Source: UMGS1370 sp963557065
GTDB lineage: Bacteria > Bacillota > Clostridia > Lachnospirales > Lachnospiraceae
Length of the DNA stretch: 20,638 nt
Reading direction: 5' to 3'
Assembly (NCBI GenBank): GCA_963557065.1
Contig: CAUWCT010000026.1
Coordinates: 1-20,638, forward strand
A program made the translations under genes and the position numbers. The notes beneath the pieces were generated by a model, which made no database searches, had not been told where the DNA came from, and worked only from the letters and a program-made list of their open reading frames with translations. This document shows, in pieces, positions 13,870 through 20,638 of the stretch; position 1 is the first letter of the stretch; every line of letters begins with the position of its first letter.

Positions 13870-14223
13870 ATGGATCAATCAAAGGAAATGGTTCGTCTGG
13901 CAGTCCAGGCTTTACAGGATAAAAAAGGCGAAGATGTAAAAATTATTGATATACGGGACGTTTCTGTATTGGCAGATTATTTTATAATTGCAAGCGGCGG
14001 CAACCCAAACCAGGTACAGGCAATGGCTGACAATGTAGAAGAGATGCTGGGAAAAGCAGGATATGTATCCGGACAGATAGAAGGATATGATTCTGCAAAC
14101 TGGATTCTGATGGATTATAAAGATATCATAGTCCATGTATTCTGCCGCGAAGATCGGCTGTTCTATGATTTAGAGCGGATTTGGAGAGATGGGAAAACGG
14201 TGATTGATGTCAATGATTTATAA
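13870..14223 (+). CDS. rsfS: Ribosomal silencing factor RsfS
   Basis: A 117-residue protein that binds L14 and stops subunit joining in poor conditions. Family marks are DYFIIASGGNPNQVQAMA near residue 38 and the tail pattern GYDSANWILMDYKDIIVHVF with the final RLFYDLERIW. GAGAGGA precedes the ATG. It is the last gene before a strong terminator. Confidence 0.95.
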   Translation: MDQSKEMVRLAVQALQDKKGEDVKIIDIRDVSVLADYFIIASGGNPNQVQAMADNVEEMLGKAGYVSGQIEGYDSANWILMDYKDIIVHVFCREDRLFYDLERIWRDGKTVIDVNDL

Positions 14224-14269
14224 TAACTGCTGTCTTTGATGCTGCATATAAAAGAAAGAATATCTGCAC

Positions 14270-14302
14270 TGCCTGACCCCTAGAAGAGGTCAGGCACTTT
14301 TT
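14270..14302 (+). terminator. Strong terminator after rsfS
   Basis: TGCCTGACC (14270-14278) pairs perfectly with GGTCAGGCA (14288-14296), 9-base loop, followed by CTTTTTAAT. It ends the long ribosomal run. Confidence 0.85.
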
Positions 14303-14376
14303 AATATGACAGGGAATACGAAGATGCAATAAGTTTACATAAAATAATTATGTAGATTAAAATTTTCGGTAACAAA

Positions 14377-14994
14377 TCACTGCATAATACGAAGTAATCC
14401 AATCACTTTCCCAAGTATCTGGATGTTATTGCAGATAATAGGTTCCATAAAGTCATTTTCCGGCTGCAGACGGTAATGATCCCCCTCTTTATAAAAACGC
14501 TTTACTGTAGCTGAATCATCCAGAAGGGCCACTACAATATCGCCATTTTCTGCATTGGGCTGACTGGAAACAATAATCTGATCTCCATCAAAAATTCCTG
14601 CATTAATCATGCTTTCCCCTTTTACGCGAAGCATAAAGGTTTCTGCATTTGGCAGAACCTCTGCAGGAATAGGAAAGTAATTTTCAATATTTTCCTGGGC
14701 CAGCAAAGGCTGTCCGGCAGCGATGGAGCCAATAAGGGGAACATTGACAACTTCACGTCTTGTAAGATTAAAACAGTCATCTAAAATCTCAATCGTCCTG
14801 GGCTTTGTGGGATCTCTGCGAATGTATCCGTTTTCCTCAAGCGTCTCCAGATGAGAGTGAACAGAAGAGGTAGATTTTAAGTGAACGGCTTCGCAAATCT
14901 CTCGGACTGCAGGCGGATACCCTTTTTTTAAAATCGTTTCTTTGATATATTCTAAAATTTCCTGCTGCTTTGCAGTAATTTTTCCATTTGCCAT
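14377..14994 (-). CDS. lexA: SOS repressor LexA
   Basis: A 205-residue LexA. The winged helix-turn-helix covers about 1-70. The self-cleavage site is A93-G94, the nucleophile S128 (GESM) and the general base K165; the spacings of 35 and 37 residues equal those in E. coli LexA (84/119/156). RecA filaments stimulate cleavage and release SOS genes. AGGAGG lies upstream of the start. LexA-type boxes lie in its divergent upstream region, so it is probably autoregulated. No strong terminator is seen past its stop. Confidence 0.97.
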   Translation of the reverse strand: MANGKITAKQQEILEYIKETILKKGYPPAVREICEAVHLKSTSSVHSHLETLEENGYIRRDPTKPRTIEILDDCFNLTRREVVNVPLIGSIAAGQPLLAQENIENYFPIPAEVLPNAETFMLRVKGESMINAGIFDGDQIIVSSQPNAENGDIVVALLDDSATVKRFYKEGDHYRLQPENDFMEPIICNNIQILGKVIGLLRIMQ

Positions 14995-15054
14995 AGATAG
15001 TTCCTCCTAAACAGTTTCGGTTTATTATATACTATCACACTTAAACGAAAAACG

Positions 15055-15068
15055 CAAACATTTGTTTG
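15055..15068. promoter_or_regulatory. LexA box 1 (near lexA promoter)
   Basis: CAAAC-ATTT-GTTTG, a perfect arm dyad with the 4-base gap of the Firmicutes box (CGAAC-N4-GTTCG). It lies 61 bp upstream of the lexA start, at about the -35 position of the likely lexA promoter. Confidence 0.7.
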
Positions 15069-15086
15069 GATTTTTACGAAAAAGCA

Positions 15087-15115
15087 TTGACAAACATATG
15101 TTCCTGTAGTATAGT
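15087..15115 (+). promoter_or_regulatory. SOS promoter of the yneA-like gene
   Basis: TTGACA at 15087-15092, 17-bp spacer, TATAGT at 15110-15115. LexA box 2 fills the spacer, so bound LexA must exclude RNA polymerase. Confidence 0.85.
15091..15104. promoter_or_regulatory. LexA box 2 (between -35 and -10)
   Basis: CAAAC-ATAT-GTTCC. It overlaps the last bases of the -35 box and covers the spacer of the yneA-like promoter. Confidence 0.8.
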
Positions 15116-15126
15116 AAAACCATCAA

Positions 15127-15140
15127 AGAACACATGTTCA
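15127..15140. promoter_or_regulatory. LexA box 3 (downstream of transcription start)
   Basis: AGAAC-ACAT-GTTCA, the closest of the four to the consensus inner half-sites GAAC/GTTC. It lies in the early transcribed region. Confidence 0.8.
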
Positions 15141-15154
15141 CAAACATTCGTTTG
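15141..15154. promoter_or_regulatory. LexA box 4, abutting box 3
   Basis: CAAAC-ATTC-GTTTG, with no gap after box 3, suggesting two LexA dimers side by side. Confidence 0.7.
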
Positions 15155-15177
15155 TTTACGTACAAAGGGAGAGCAGT

Positions 15178-15498
15178 ATGAATACACATTTAAAAAAATT
15201 ATTATTATGGACTGCAATTTTTCTGGTTGGAGTGAATCTGCTGGGATCAGTCAAGTTGAATATTTTTGCAAAGGAGCCCGATTTTCCCGCATATACCCGC
15301 TATTACAAAAGTATTATGATTTCTGAGGGGGACAGCCTGTGGAAAATTGCCGGACAGTATTGTCCGGACGGAGCAGTCAGCGAAGCAGATTATGTAAATG
15401 AGTTAAAGCAAATCAATGGACTAAAAGATGATACCATCCATTCCGGATGTTATCTCACCATTATCTGTTATGAGGAGACACCGGTTACTGAGAATTAA
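15178..15498 (+). CDS. yneA: YneA-like SOS cell-division inhibitor (LysM protein)
   Basis: A 106-residue protein with one N-terminal membrane segment (about 8-25) and an extracellular LysM domain (about 43-93, containing SEGDSLWKIAGQY). This is the architecture of YneA, which blocks division during the SOS response in Bacillus. The divergent position from lexA and the four LexA boxes strongly support the role; sequence similarity alone would only show a small LysM protein. GGGAGAG lies before the ATG. It converges with the PH-domain gene, 15 bases apart, with no clear terminator between. Confidence 0.82.
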   Translation: MNTHLKKLLLWTAIFLVGVNLLGSVKLNIFAKEPDFPAYTRYYKSIMISEGDSLWKIAGQYCPDGAVSEADYVNELKQINGLKDDTIHSGCYLTIICYEETPVTEN

Positions 15499-15513
15499 AC
15501 TGCTTTTTAAAGT

Positions 15514-15948
15514 TTATTTCCCGTCATCTGAAAAGACATCATCCGAATCCGGTTCATTTAAGTCTGTTCCGACAGTATGCTCGCCGCTGTAAAATTCTTT
15601 TCCAACTACATTTCGTTTATTACGGGATTCCTCCACAAGCTGTGAGATCATCTGGCGGATTTCTCTGGGCTTTGCAATGTTTTCCAGACGAATTTCCGGT
15701 GTTTTATCTGCCTTTGCAGCAATGATTAGAGTTCCTGTGCCAAACAATTTTCCGGCCAGGGTCTGTTCCATTGTAATGTCTACAATACGGTATAAAAGCG
15801 TTTCATCTACCACAGTTTTTAATAAGCCTTTTTCAATTATCAGCCTGTCGTTCATTATATAATATTTTGTAAATGTCCATGGAAACCAAAGGAAGTGTTT
15901 CCGATCTTTCCAAGATACCTGATTGTTATTATTTGCAGCTGCAGTCAT
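15514..15948 (-). CDS. Bacterial PH-domain (bPH2/DUF304-like) protein
   Basis: A 144-residue protein whose centre (about 25-115) has the YYIMNDRLIIEKGLL and LYRIVDITMEQTLAGKLFGTGTLIIAA pattern of bacterial pleckstrin-homology domains. Many relatives are membrane proteins; this one lacks a clear membrane helix beyond a short FLWFPWTF stretch. The last 20 or so residues are acidic (DLNEPDSDDVFSDDGK). AGGAGG precedes the start. Function is unknown. It lies 18 bases downstream of the Xer-like gene and could be its last cotranscribed partner. Confidence 0.75.
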   Translation of the reverse strand: MTAAANNNNQVSWKDRKHFLWFPWTFTKYYIMNDRLIIEKGLLKTVVDETLLYRIVDITMEQTLAGKLFGTGTLIIAAKADKTPEIRLENIAKPREIRQMISQLVEESRNKRNVVGKEFYSGEHTVGTDLNEPDSDDVFSDDGK

Positions 15949-15966
15949 TGTAAAATCCTCCTATTA

Positions 15967-17022
15967 TTAAAATTCTTTTCGCAGTTTTACTGCATTTCTG
16001 GCACTTCTTCGGCGTTCATCTTCCAGAGCAGCATAGTGCTTTTTCGTAGTATTAACGTCGCTGTGTCCCAGTACATCCGCTACCAGATAAATATCACCGG
16101 TTTCGCGGTAAAGATTTGTTCCATATGTGCTTCGCAGCTTATGGGGAGTTATCTTTTTGTTGGGAGTTACGGTACGGGAATATTTTTTAACCAGATTTTC
16201 CACGCTTCGGACAGTCAGACGTTTTTTTTGAAGAGAAAGGAAGAGAGCATCTTCATGGCCTTCTTCTGGTATGATTTTTTTGCGCTCCTCCAGATAATCT
16301 AAAAGGGCGTCCTCGACCTCACGTCCAAAATAGACTGTAACCTCTTTCCCACCTTTTCTGTGGATTTGAATGCCTCCATTTTTCCAGTCAATATCTCTTA
16401 GATTTAATCCTACACATTCTGAAACACGTATGCCGGTACCCAGCATCAGGGATAGTAAAGCCAAATCCCGGACTTTTGTCTTTTCGTGATAGGCTTTCTG
16501 CTTTGCAGTCAACTGATCGCCGCTTTCCACCTCATCTAAAAGCAGGGCAACTTCATCAATATCTAACCGGATAATTTCCTTTTCATGAAGTTTCGGGAGC
16601 TGGACCAGAGCAGCAGGATTACTTTTTAGCTTTTCGGTTCGATAAAAATAGTTATAAAAACTTTTCAGAGAAGAAATTTTCCGCATAATTCCCCGCTCTC
16701 GGTTCACCACCTCCTGCCCATTGGCATTAAACCGATACTTTAAATATTCCATGTATTCCTCGATATCTGTTACTGTGATTTTTTCCAGATCTTCTAAGCG
16801 TATTTCCTGGATATCTTTAGAATGAAAATAGGGATTTTCTTCCTGCAAAAAGTGAAAAAATACAGTCAAATCGTAAGCATAGGCAATTCTGGTGCGGGAA
16901 GAAGTTCTGGGCTCAATCCCACGAAAAAATTCCGGACAGAACAGCGGGAGAGCGCTGATTAATTCCCGAAGATGTTTTATATTTTCAATATCTTTTTGTT
17001 CATGATAGGAAAGATTACCCAT
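15967..17022 (-). CDS. Tyrosine recombinase, XerC/XerD-like
   Basis: A 351-residue tyrosine recombinase with an N-terminal SAM-like core-binding domain (about 15-155) and a catalytic domain (about 165-345). Catalytic residues are R199 (GTGIRVSE), a lysine in HRKGGKE, H294 and R297 (HKLR), H320 (LGHSD) and the nucleophile Y330. The set is complete. It is about 50 residues longer than classic XerC/D. Its place in an ordinary housekeeping group with no att sites nearby favours a chromosomal Xer-type role in resolving dimers, but another specialised recombinase is possible. It starts four bases after the TtcA-type gene ends. Confidence 0.85.
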   Translation of the reverse strand: MGNLSYHEQKDIENIKHLRELISALPLFCPEFFRGIEPRTSSRTRIAYAYDLTVFFHFLQEENPYFHSKDIQEIRLEDLEKITVTDIEEYMEYLKYRFNANGQEVVNRERGIMRKISSLKSFYNYFYRTEKLKSNPAALVQLPKLHEKEIIRLDIDEVALLLDEVESGDQLTAKQKAYHEKTKVRDLALLSLMLGTGIRVSECVGLNLRDIDWKNGGIQIHRKGGKEVTVYFGREVEDALLDYLEERKKIIPEEGHEDALFLSLQKKRLTVRSVENLVKKYSRTVTPNKKITPHKLRSTYGTNLYRETGDIYLVADVLGHSDVNTTKKHYAALEDERRRSARNAVKLRKEF

Positions 17023-17026
17023 TTTG

Positions 17027-17746
17027 TCACCTCTTTTTCCAGCTGTCTAAATTTCCTTCTAAGATAGCATGAAACATTCTGTCTTTAGCACCTGGATTTT
17101 CCCTTTCTAATTGCCTTATCAGCTGTTTGGCATATGCTCGTTTGGTGTGCCCATCTACCGGACATGGATTTTTACATACCGGAAGTTGATATTTGTGCTG
17201 AAAACCGATTACCTCTGCCTCTGAAACATAAATCATAGGCCGGATTACGGATAAATCCATACGATCTAGATATGTATTAGGGGAAAATGTATGGAAGCGG
17301 CCCTCGTATAACAAAGAAAGCAGCATGGTTTCGATTACATCATCTTTGTGATGTGCGTATGCAATTTTATTGCATCCCAGCGCTTTTGCTTTTGTATTCA
17401 GCGCACCTTTTCGCATTTTGGCACACAGCGAGCAGGGATTTGACTCCTTGCGCACATCAAAAAGAACAGTCCCTATATCTGTGGATACGATGGAATACGG
17501 TACATCCAATTGCCCGCAAAGCTGCTGTACGGGATCCAGATTCAAGTTTCCAAGACCTAAATCCACTGTAATTCCAACAATTGAAAATTTTTTTGGATAA
17601 AACTGCATAAAACGGTGCAAGGCATGCAAGAGAGTAATGCTGTCTTTTCCTCCGGATATACCGACCGCAATGCGGTCGCCGTCTTCAATCATAGAATATG
17701 TATCAACGGCCTGCCGGGTCAAACTTAAAAGGCGTTGCAATTTCAT
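17027..17746 (-). CDS. ttcA: TtcA-type tRNA 2-thiocytidine synthetase
   Basis: A 239-residue PP-loop ATPase. The ATP-binding loop SGGKDS is at 31-36, and the cluster-binding CxxC is C105/C108 (NPCSLC), with another cysteine pair in VCKNPCPVDGHTKR. The AYAHHKDDVIETMLLSLLYEGR stretch is characteristic. TtcA proteins thiolate cytidine 32 of some tRNAs through an iron-sulfur cluster. It is shorter than the E. coli enzyme but has all motifs. AGAAAGGA lies upstream of the start with loose spacing. It leads the minus-strand group with the recombinase and PH-domain protein. Confidence 0.85.
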   Translation of the reverse strand: MKLQRLLSLTRQAVDTYSMIEDGDRIAVGISGGKDSITLLHALHRFMQFYPKKFSIVGITVDLGLGNLNLDPVQQLCGQLDVPYSIVSTDIGTVLFDVRKESNPCSLCAKMRKGALNTKAKALGCNKIAYAHHKDDVIETMLLSLLYEGRFHTFSPNTYLDRMDLSVIRPMIYVSEAEVIGFQHKYQLPVCKNPCPVDGHTKRAYAKQLIRQLERENPGAKDRMFHAILEGNLDSWKKR

Positions 17747-17780
17747 AAAACCAGAGTCCTTTCTAAATAGCTTGTATTTT

Positions 17781-17808
17781 ATTATAACACGAAATAGCTG
17801 TTTGTTAA
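17781..17808 (-). promoter_or_regulatory. Promoter of the ttcA-xer group
   Basis: On the minus strand: TTAACA (17803-17808), 16-bp spacer, TATAAT (17781-17786). The -35 box lies inside one copy of a 12-base repeat also found beside the tctC promoter. Confidence 0.7.
17796..17807 (+). repeat. 12-base direct repeat, copy 1
   Basis: AGCTGTTTGTTA, identical to 17949-17960. It overlaps the -35 region of the minus-strand ttcA promoter. Confidence 0.5.
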
Positions 17809-17907
17809 ATTCTCTTTTTTAGTATAATGATCGGATGAAAAGCACTACAAATATATTAAAAATCACCATGATTCATACAACTTTAATAAAAATATGTATT
17901 AAATTGT

Positions 17908-17936
17908 TTGACTTTACATTCATAATGCTATATTGT
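17908..17936 (+). promoter_or_regulatory. tctC promoter
   Basis: TTGACT (17908-17913), 17 bp, TATTGT (17931-17936); TATATT at 17929-17934 with a 15-bp spacer is an overlapping alternative -10. A further TATAAT at 17823-17828 could be a second, upstream start. Confidence 0.6.
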
Positions 17937-17948
17937 AAATTATATAAA

Positions 17949-17960
17949 AGCTGTTTGTTA
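17949..17960 (+). repeat. 12-base direct repeat, copy 2
   Basis: AGCTGTTTGTTA again, just after the tctC -10 region and 32 bases before the start codon, where a bound protein could block transcription. Confidence 0.5.
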
Positions 17961-17991
17961 TAAAAATAGTACAAAAAAGGAGACGAGTAGT

Positions 17992-18957
17992 ATGAAAAAA
18001 CGTTTAGTTACATTATCGATAGCAGTAGTTACTGCAGCCAGCCTTCTTGCAGGATGCGGAGAAGGAAAAAAAGAGAGTTGGAAAGTAACCTGTCCCTGGG
18101 CTCCTTCAGGAGTTGCCGCAATGGTAAGCCAGAAAACAGCGGAAAAATCTTCTGTGCTTTCTGACAACATTACTTTAGTCGCCGAAGCTGTAAAAGGAGA
18201 TGCTGCAACAGTAAATACCTGGGTAGCAAATACAAAGGCAAATGACAAAGAACTTGTTTTTGTTGGTGAGGGTCTTCTCTCCATTACCTCGATTTTGGAT
18301 CCAGCCAAAATGCAGTTTGACTACAATAATTTCGCATATGTTGAAAATTTGTATTCTTCTATTTTTGTACTCTCTGCAGATGCTGCACTGAATATTAAAA
18401 GTATTGCAGATTTAGAAACTTATGCTGCTAACAGTGGAGAAATCAGCGTTGCTGTAAACGGGGCAACCAGTTCTGAGGCATTTCTTGCAGCTGCATTATT
18501 CGGCTCTATGGGCGCTGGAGAAAATTTAAAACTGGTAGCCTATACTTCTGCAGCAGAAGCTGCACAGGCAGTTGCGAAGGGAGAAACAGATTTTGCTGTT
18601 TCGCATCAGTCTCAGATTTTAGAGACTTATCAGCAGGGTGGTGTGTCCATTGTCTGTGCATTCGATGAACAAGCAATTGAAAATGGTCCCTTTGCTGGAG
18701 TTGAAGGTGTCGGAGAATACGGATATCCTTATTTCAGAAACCGCTGTTTTGTTATGGCTGCTGCCGGAACTGACGAAGCAAAGATTGCTGAATTAAAGGA
18801 ACTGTATGATAAGATTCTTGCAGATGAAGAAGTAGTAACCTGGCTTCAGGATACTATGCTGCTGGAAGTAGATACCATGTCTGCTGAAGATGTGGAAACT
18901 CATATTGAAAACGTAAAGAGCATTGTAAACGAATATAAAGATATCGTTACTGGCTAA
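17992..18957 (+). CDS. tctC: Tripartite tricarboxylate transporter, substrate-binding lipoprotein (TctC family)
   Basis: A 321-residue extracytoplasmic binding protein. A lipoprotein signal peptide (about 1-21) ends in LLAGC with the lipidated cysteine C22. The PWAPSG segment near residue 35 and the SSEAFLAAALFG and SAAEAAQAVAKGETDFAVS stretches are typical of the TctC/Bug family, with length to match. It delivers organic acids such as tricarboxylates to the TctAB membrane part; the ligand cannot be read from sequence. AAGGAG precedes the ATG. tctB follows after a hairpin. Confidence 0.88.
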   Translation: MKKRLVTLSIAVVTAASLLAGCGEGKKESWKVTCPWAPSGVAAMVSQKTAEKSSVLSDNITLVAEAVKGDAATVNTWVANTKANDKELVFVGEGLLSITSILDPAKMQFDYNNFAYVENLYSSIFVLSADAALNIKSIADLETYAANSGEISVAVNGATSSEAFLAAALFGSMGAGENLKLVAYTSAAEAAQAVAKGETDFAVSHQSQILETYQQGGVSIVCAFDEQAIENGPFAGVEGVGEYGYPYFRNRCFVMAAAGTDEAKIAELKELYDKILADEEVVTWLQDTMLLEVDTMSAEDVETHIENVKSIVNEYKDIVTG

Positions 18958-19052
18958 CTCTATATATTATACCATGTGTAATTAACCCAGGAGGGCAGCA
19001 CCGGAGCACTATATTTTGTCAATCTTCCTATATCCTCAATGCAAATATGGTG

Positions 19053-19073
19053 CAAGGGTTCTGTCCCTTGTTT
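19053..19073 (+). terminator. Intercistronic hairpin between tctC and tctB
   Basis: CAAGGG (19053-19058), loop TTCTGT, CCCTTG (19065-19070), then TTTC. It may stabilise the tctC mRNA end or partly terminate, giving more binding protein than membrane subunits. A stray AGGAGGG at about 18990 has no start codon behind it. Confidence 0.45.
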
Positions 19074-19100
19074 CACTCATAAAACAGGAGGTATCTTTTT

Positions 19101-19616
19101 ATGGCTAAGATGGTTGAAAATTTCAACTCCCGCATGGATGCCATTGGTGAAAAACTAAAAGACAGAAAGATAAAAGTTCCAATTGATTTAACGGCAGGTA
19201 TTGTTTCTTTTCTAATTGCTGCCGTAATCATGATTATCATGCCGAGTCAGGTCGCTGTAGCAGATAATGATGTGATTAACGGCAGAGCATTTCCCACTCT
19301 TTTGATGTGGGTTATGCTGCTTTGCAGCAGTATTTTGATTATTCAGGAAATTGTTAAAATTATTAAAAAAAGACCTTTAGAATATAAATATATCAATATT
19401 TTGACGGAAGTAAAGGCGTTGGTTATTTTCAGTATTCTTCTCGGCTCCTTTTTACTCAGCAAATGGACCGGATTGTTCGTAATTGGTGCAATTTTTTGCA
19501 GTCTGGGCTTTCTTTTGTATTTTCGATGCAAAAAACCAGCTTATTATGCCATTACGCTTACATTGGCCATTCTGATTTGGGCTGCCTTTTGCTTTGTCCT
19601 GAATGTGGATTTCTGA
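19101..19616 (+). CDS. tctB: Tripartite tricarboxylate transporter small membrane subunit (TctB family)
   Basis: A 171-residue protein with a polar 28-residue N-terminus and four to five membrane helices starting near residue 30, as in TctB proteins. It pairs with the 12-helix TctA subunit to form the sodium-driven channel served by TctC. AGGAGG lies just before the ATG. The tctA gene expected within a few tens of bases is missing; the following sequence belongs to an IS110 element, so the operon is probably split or damaged here. Confidence 0.82.
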   Translation: MAKMVENFNSRMDAIGEKLKDRKIKVPIDLTAGIVSFLIAAVIMIIMPSQVAVADNDVINGRAFPTLLMWVMLLCSSILIIQEIVKIIKKRPLEYKYINILTEVKALVIFSILLGSFLLSKWTGLFVIGAIFCSLGFLLYFRCKKPAYYAITLTLAILIWAAFCFVLNVDF

Positions 19617-19676
19617 TACAGAAAGACTAACTATTAAAAGTCAAGTCTAAAATGAAAGTTTTTTGAATGAATTGCA

Positions 19677-19688
19677 GAAATGCATTTC
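19677..19688. repeat. 12-bp perfect palindrome near the IS110 end
   Basis: GAAATGCATTTC, in the 155-base gap between tctB and the transposase stop. It may mark the element edge or be a remnant of the tctA leader. Confidence 0.35.
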
Positions 19689-19689
19689 A

Positions 19690-20638
19690 GATATATTTGA
19701 ACCTTGAAAACTGCATGACAAACAGAGTGTCATTGCTGGCACTCTAAAAGGAGATATTTACAGAAAAAAAGTTAAGCTGTTGGCAGATATGCTTTTCTGG
19801 ATTTCTCCATTGCAAAAATCAATCGCACAAGCTTCTTAGCGGCATGGGATATGGCAACATTATAATGCTTGCCTTCCGAGCGTTTCTTTGCAAGATATGA
19901 ACCGAAAGATTCATCCCAGTGACAGACATACTTTGTAGCGTTGTAAAGAGCATACCGGAGATATCTGGAACCACGTTTCTCCATGTGGGAATAACAGTTG
20001 TCTAACTGCCCGGATTGATAAGTGGAGGGAGACATTCCTGCATATGCGAGTATCTTATCGGCGGAATCAAAACGAGAGAAATCCCCAATCTCAGCAAGGA
20101 TCATTGCGCCCATCCGGTAACTGATACCGGGAATGGTAAGGATTGGCGACTGGATCTCTTCATCCATGATCTGTTTGATGGCTGCTTCAATCTCATCAAT
20201 CTCAACCGTTAATTCCCGAATAAGTTTTATGGTGTGCTTTAGTTCCAAAGACTTGGCAGGCATATGAGAACCGATAGAACTTCTTGCAGCGTCACGAAAC
20301 ATAATCGCAGTATCTTTTCCATATCTGCCTTTCGAACTCTCAGAGAGTAGGTTGGAAAGCCTTGTGAGATGTGCATTTGCAACAGCATCTGCACTTGGAA
20401 ATTCACAAAGCATAGCATAGACGGATGCCATATGAAGCGTAGGAACGAGTTTTTCCAGTTCCGGGAAAAGAATACACACAAGTCTTGAAACAGAACTTTT
20501 CAGCTTTGCCCGTTCTTTGACTTTATCGAAACGGTAACGAGTGAGTGACTTTAGCTCTTCATTGTGGTAAGATGTGTCTGAGCAGGACTTTAAGTTCACG
20601 TCAGACATCATCATAGTGGCAATGGTACGGGAATCAAC
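19690..20638 (-). mobile_element. IS110 family element, cut by window edge
   Basis: The transposase 3' end and its downstream noncoding end are in the window; the other end lies outside. The left limit given is only an estimate within 19617-19771. Hairpins at 19715-19733 and 19724-19745 lie in this noncoding end. IS110 elements carry a bridge RNA in one noncoding end; whether it is this end cannot be told here. Confidence 0.7.
19772..20638 (-). CDS. IS110 family transposase, partial
   Basis: The last 289 or so residues of an IS110 transposase; the frame stays open to the window edge, so the RuvC-like DEDD N-terminal domain starts outside. The visible DSRTIA stretch and the coiled segment ending in VCILFPELEKL are the second part of that domain. 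The C-terminal Transposase_20 domain shows ILTIPGISYRMGAMILAEIGDFSRF, LAYAGMSPSTYQSG (with the candidate catalytic serine) and KRGSRYLRYALY. No frameshift or stop is seen. These enzymes use a bridge RNA to choose target and donor DNA. ATG codons at 20606-20614 are internal, not the start. Confidence 0.92.
   Translation of the reverse strand, partial: VDSRTIATMMMSDVNLKSCSDTSYHNEELKSLTRYRFDKVKERAKLKSSVSRLVCILFPELEKLVPTLHMASVYAMLCEFPSADAVANAHLTRLSNLLSESSKGRYGKDTAIMFRDAARSSIGSHMPAKSLELKHTIKLIRELTVEIDEIEAAIKQIMDEEIQSPILTIPGISYRMGAMILAEIGDFSRFDSADKILAYAGMSPSTYQSGQLDNCYSHMEKRGSRYLRYALYNATKYVCHWDESFGSYLAKKRSEGKHYNVAISHAAKKLVRLIFAMEKSRKAYLPTA

Noticed and set aside
15066..15326. Plus-strand frame of 86 residues over the lexA-yneA control region
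   Set aside because: It covers LexA boxes and the promoter; the LysM gene in another frame has the proper start and domain.
15967..17022. Integrase of a prophage or integrative element
   Set aside because: No att repeats, tRNA gene or phage genes are near; neighbours are housekeeping genes.
18987..18995. Ribosome binding site of a small gene between tctC and tctB
   Set aside because: AGGAGGG is present but no start codon or useful frame follows.

Overview
The window reads as chromosome of a low-to-mid GC Firmicute of class Clostridia, most likely family Lachnospiraceae. This rests on strong AGGAGG ribosome binding sites, TTGACA/TATAAT promoters, RecU rather than RuvC, a Firmicutes-type LexA box, an L27 with a Prp-cleaved leader, and the gene order of the ribosomal cluster. 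No species is assigned. Almost all of the window is core chromosome. The accessory parts are an IS200/IS605-type element, the edge of an IS110 element, and two carboxylate-type transporter loci.

Layout. Bases 1-3430: recU (Holliday junction resolvase), pepT (tripeptidase) behind a consensus-perfect promoter, and a PAS-GGDEF-PAS signalling protein. Bases about 3431-4190: a tnpA-only IS200-like element on the minus strand, with a hairpin that should hide the tnpA ribosome binding site and a dense set of palindromes at its right end. Bases 4297-5772 (minus): an SLC13/DASS permease. Bases 5890-14296: one long plus-strand run starting with a B12-binding radical SAM protein, a DUF2344 protein and RNase G/E (each pair overlapping by 17 bp), then an L21 leader with its own promoter, rplU-prp-rpmA, a terminator-like hairpin, obgE, a yhbY-like CRM protein, nadD, yqeK and rsfS, closed by a strong terminator. 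This block concerns ribosome assembly, RNA processing and NAD/Ap4A metabolism.

Bases 14377-17746: lexA diverges from a small LysM membrane protein that looks like the SOS division inhibitor YneA. The shared region carries four LexA-type boxes, one of them inside the yneA-like promoter. Convergent with it is a minus-strand group: a bacterial PH-domain protein, a tyrosine recombinase of Xer type and a TtcA-type tRNA thiolase. Bases 17908-19616: tctC and tctB of a tripartite tricarboxylate transporter. The expected large tctA subunit is absent where it should begin; instead an IS110 transposase, truncated by the window edge, comes in on the minus strand (19772-20638).

No CRISPR array, tRNA or rRNA gene was seen. 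The points most worth a second look are the uncharacterised radical SAM/DUF2344/RNase G module with its matched overlaps, the overlapping alternative helices in the L21 leader, the palindrome-packed end of the IS200-like element, the dyad inside the pepT promoter, and the competing hairpins at the IS110 end.
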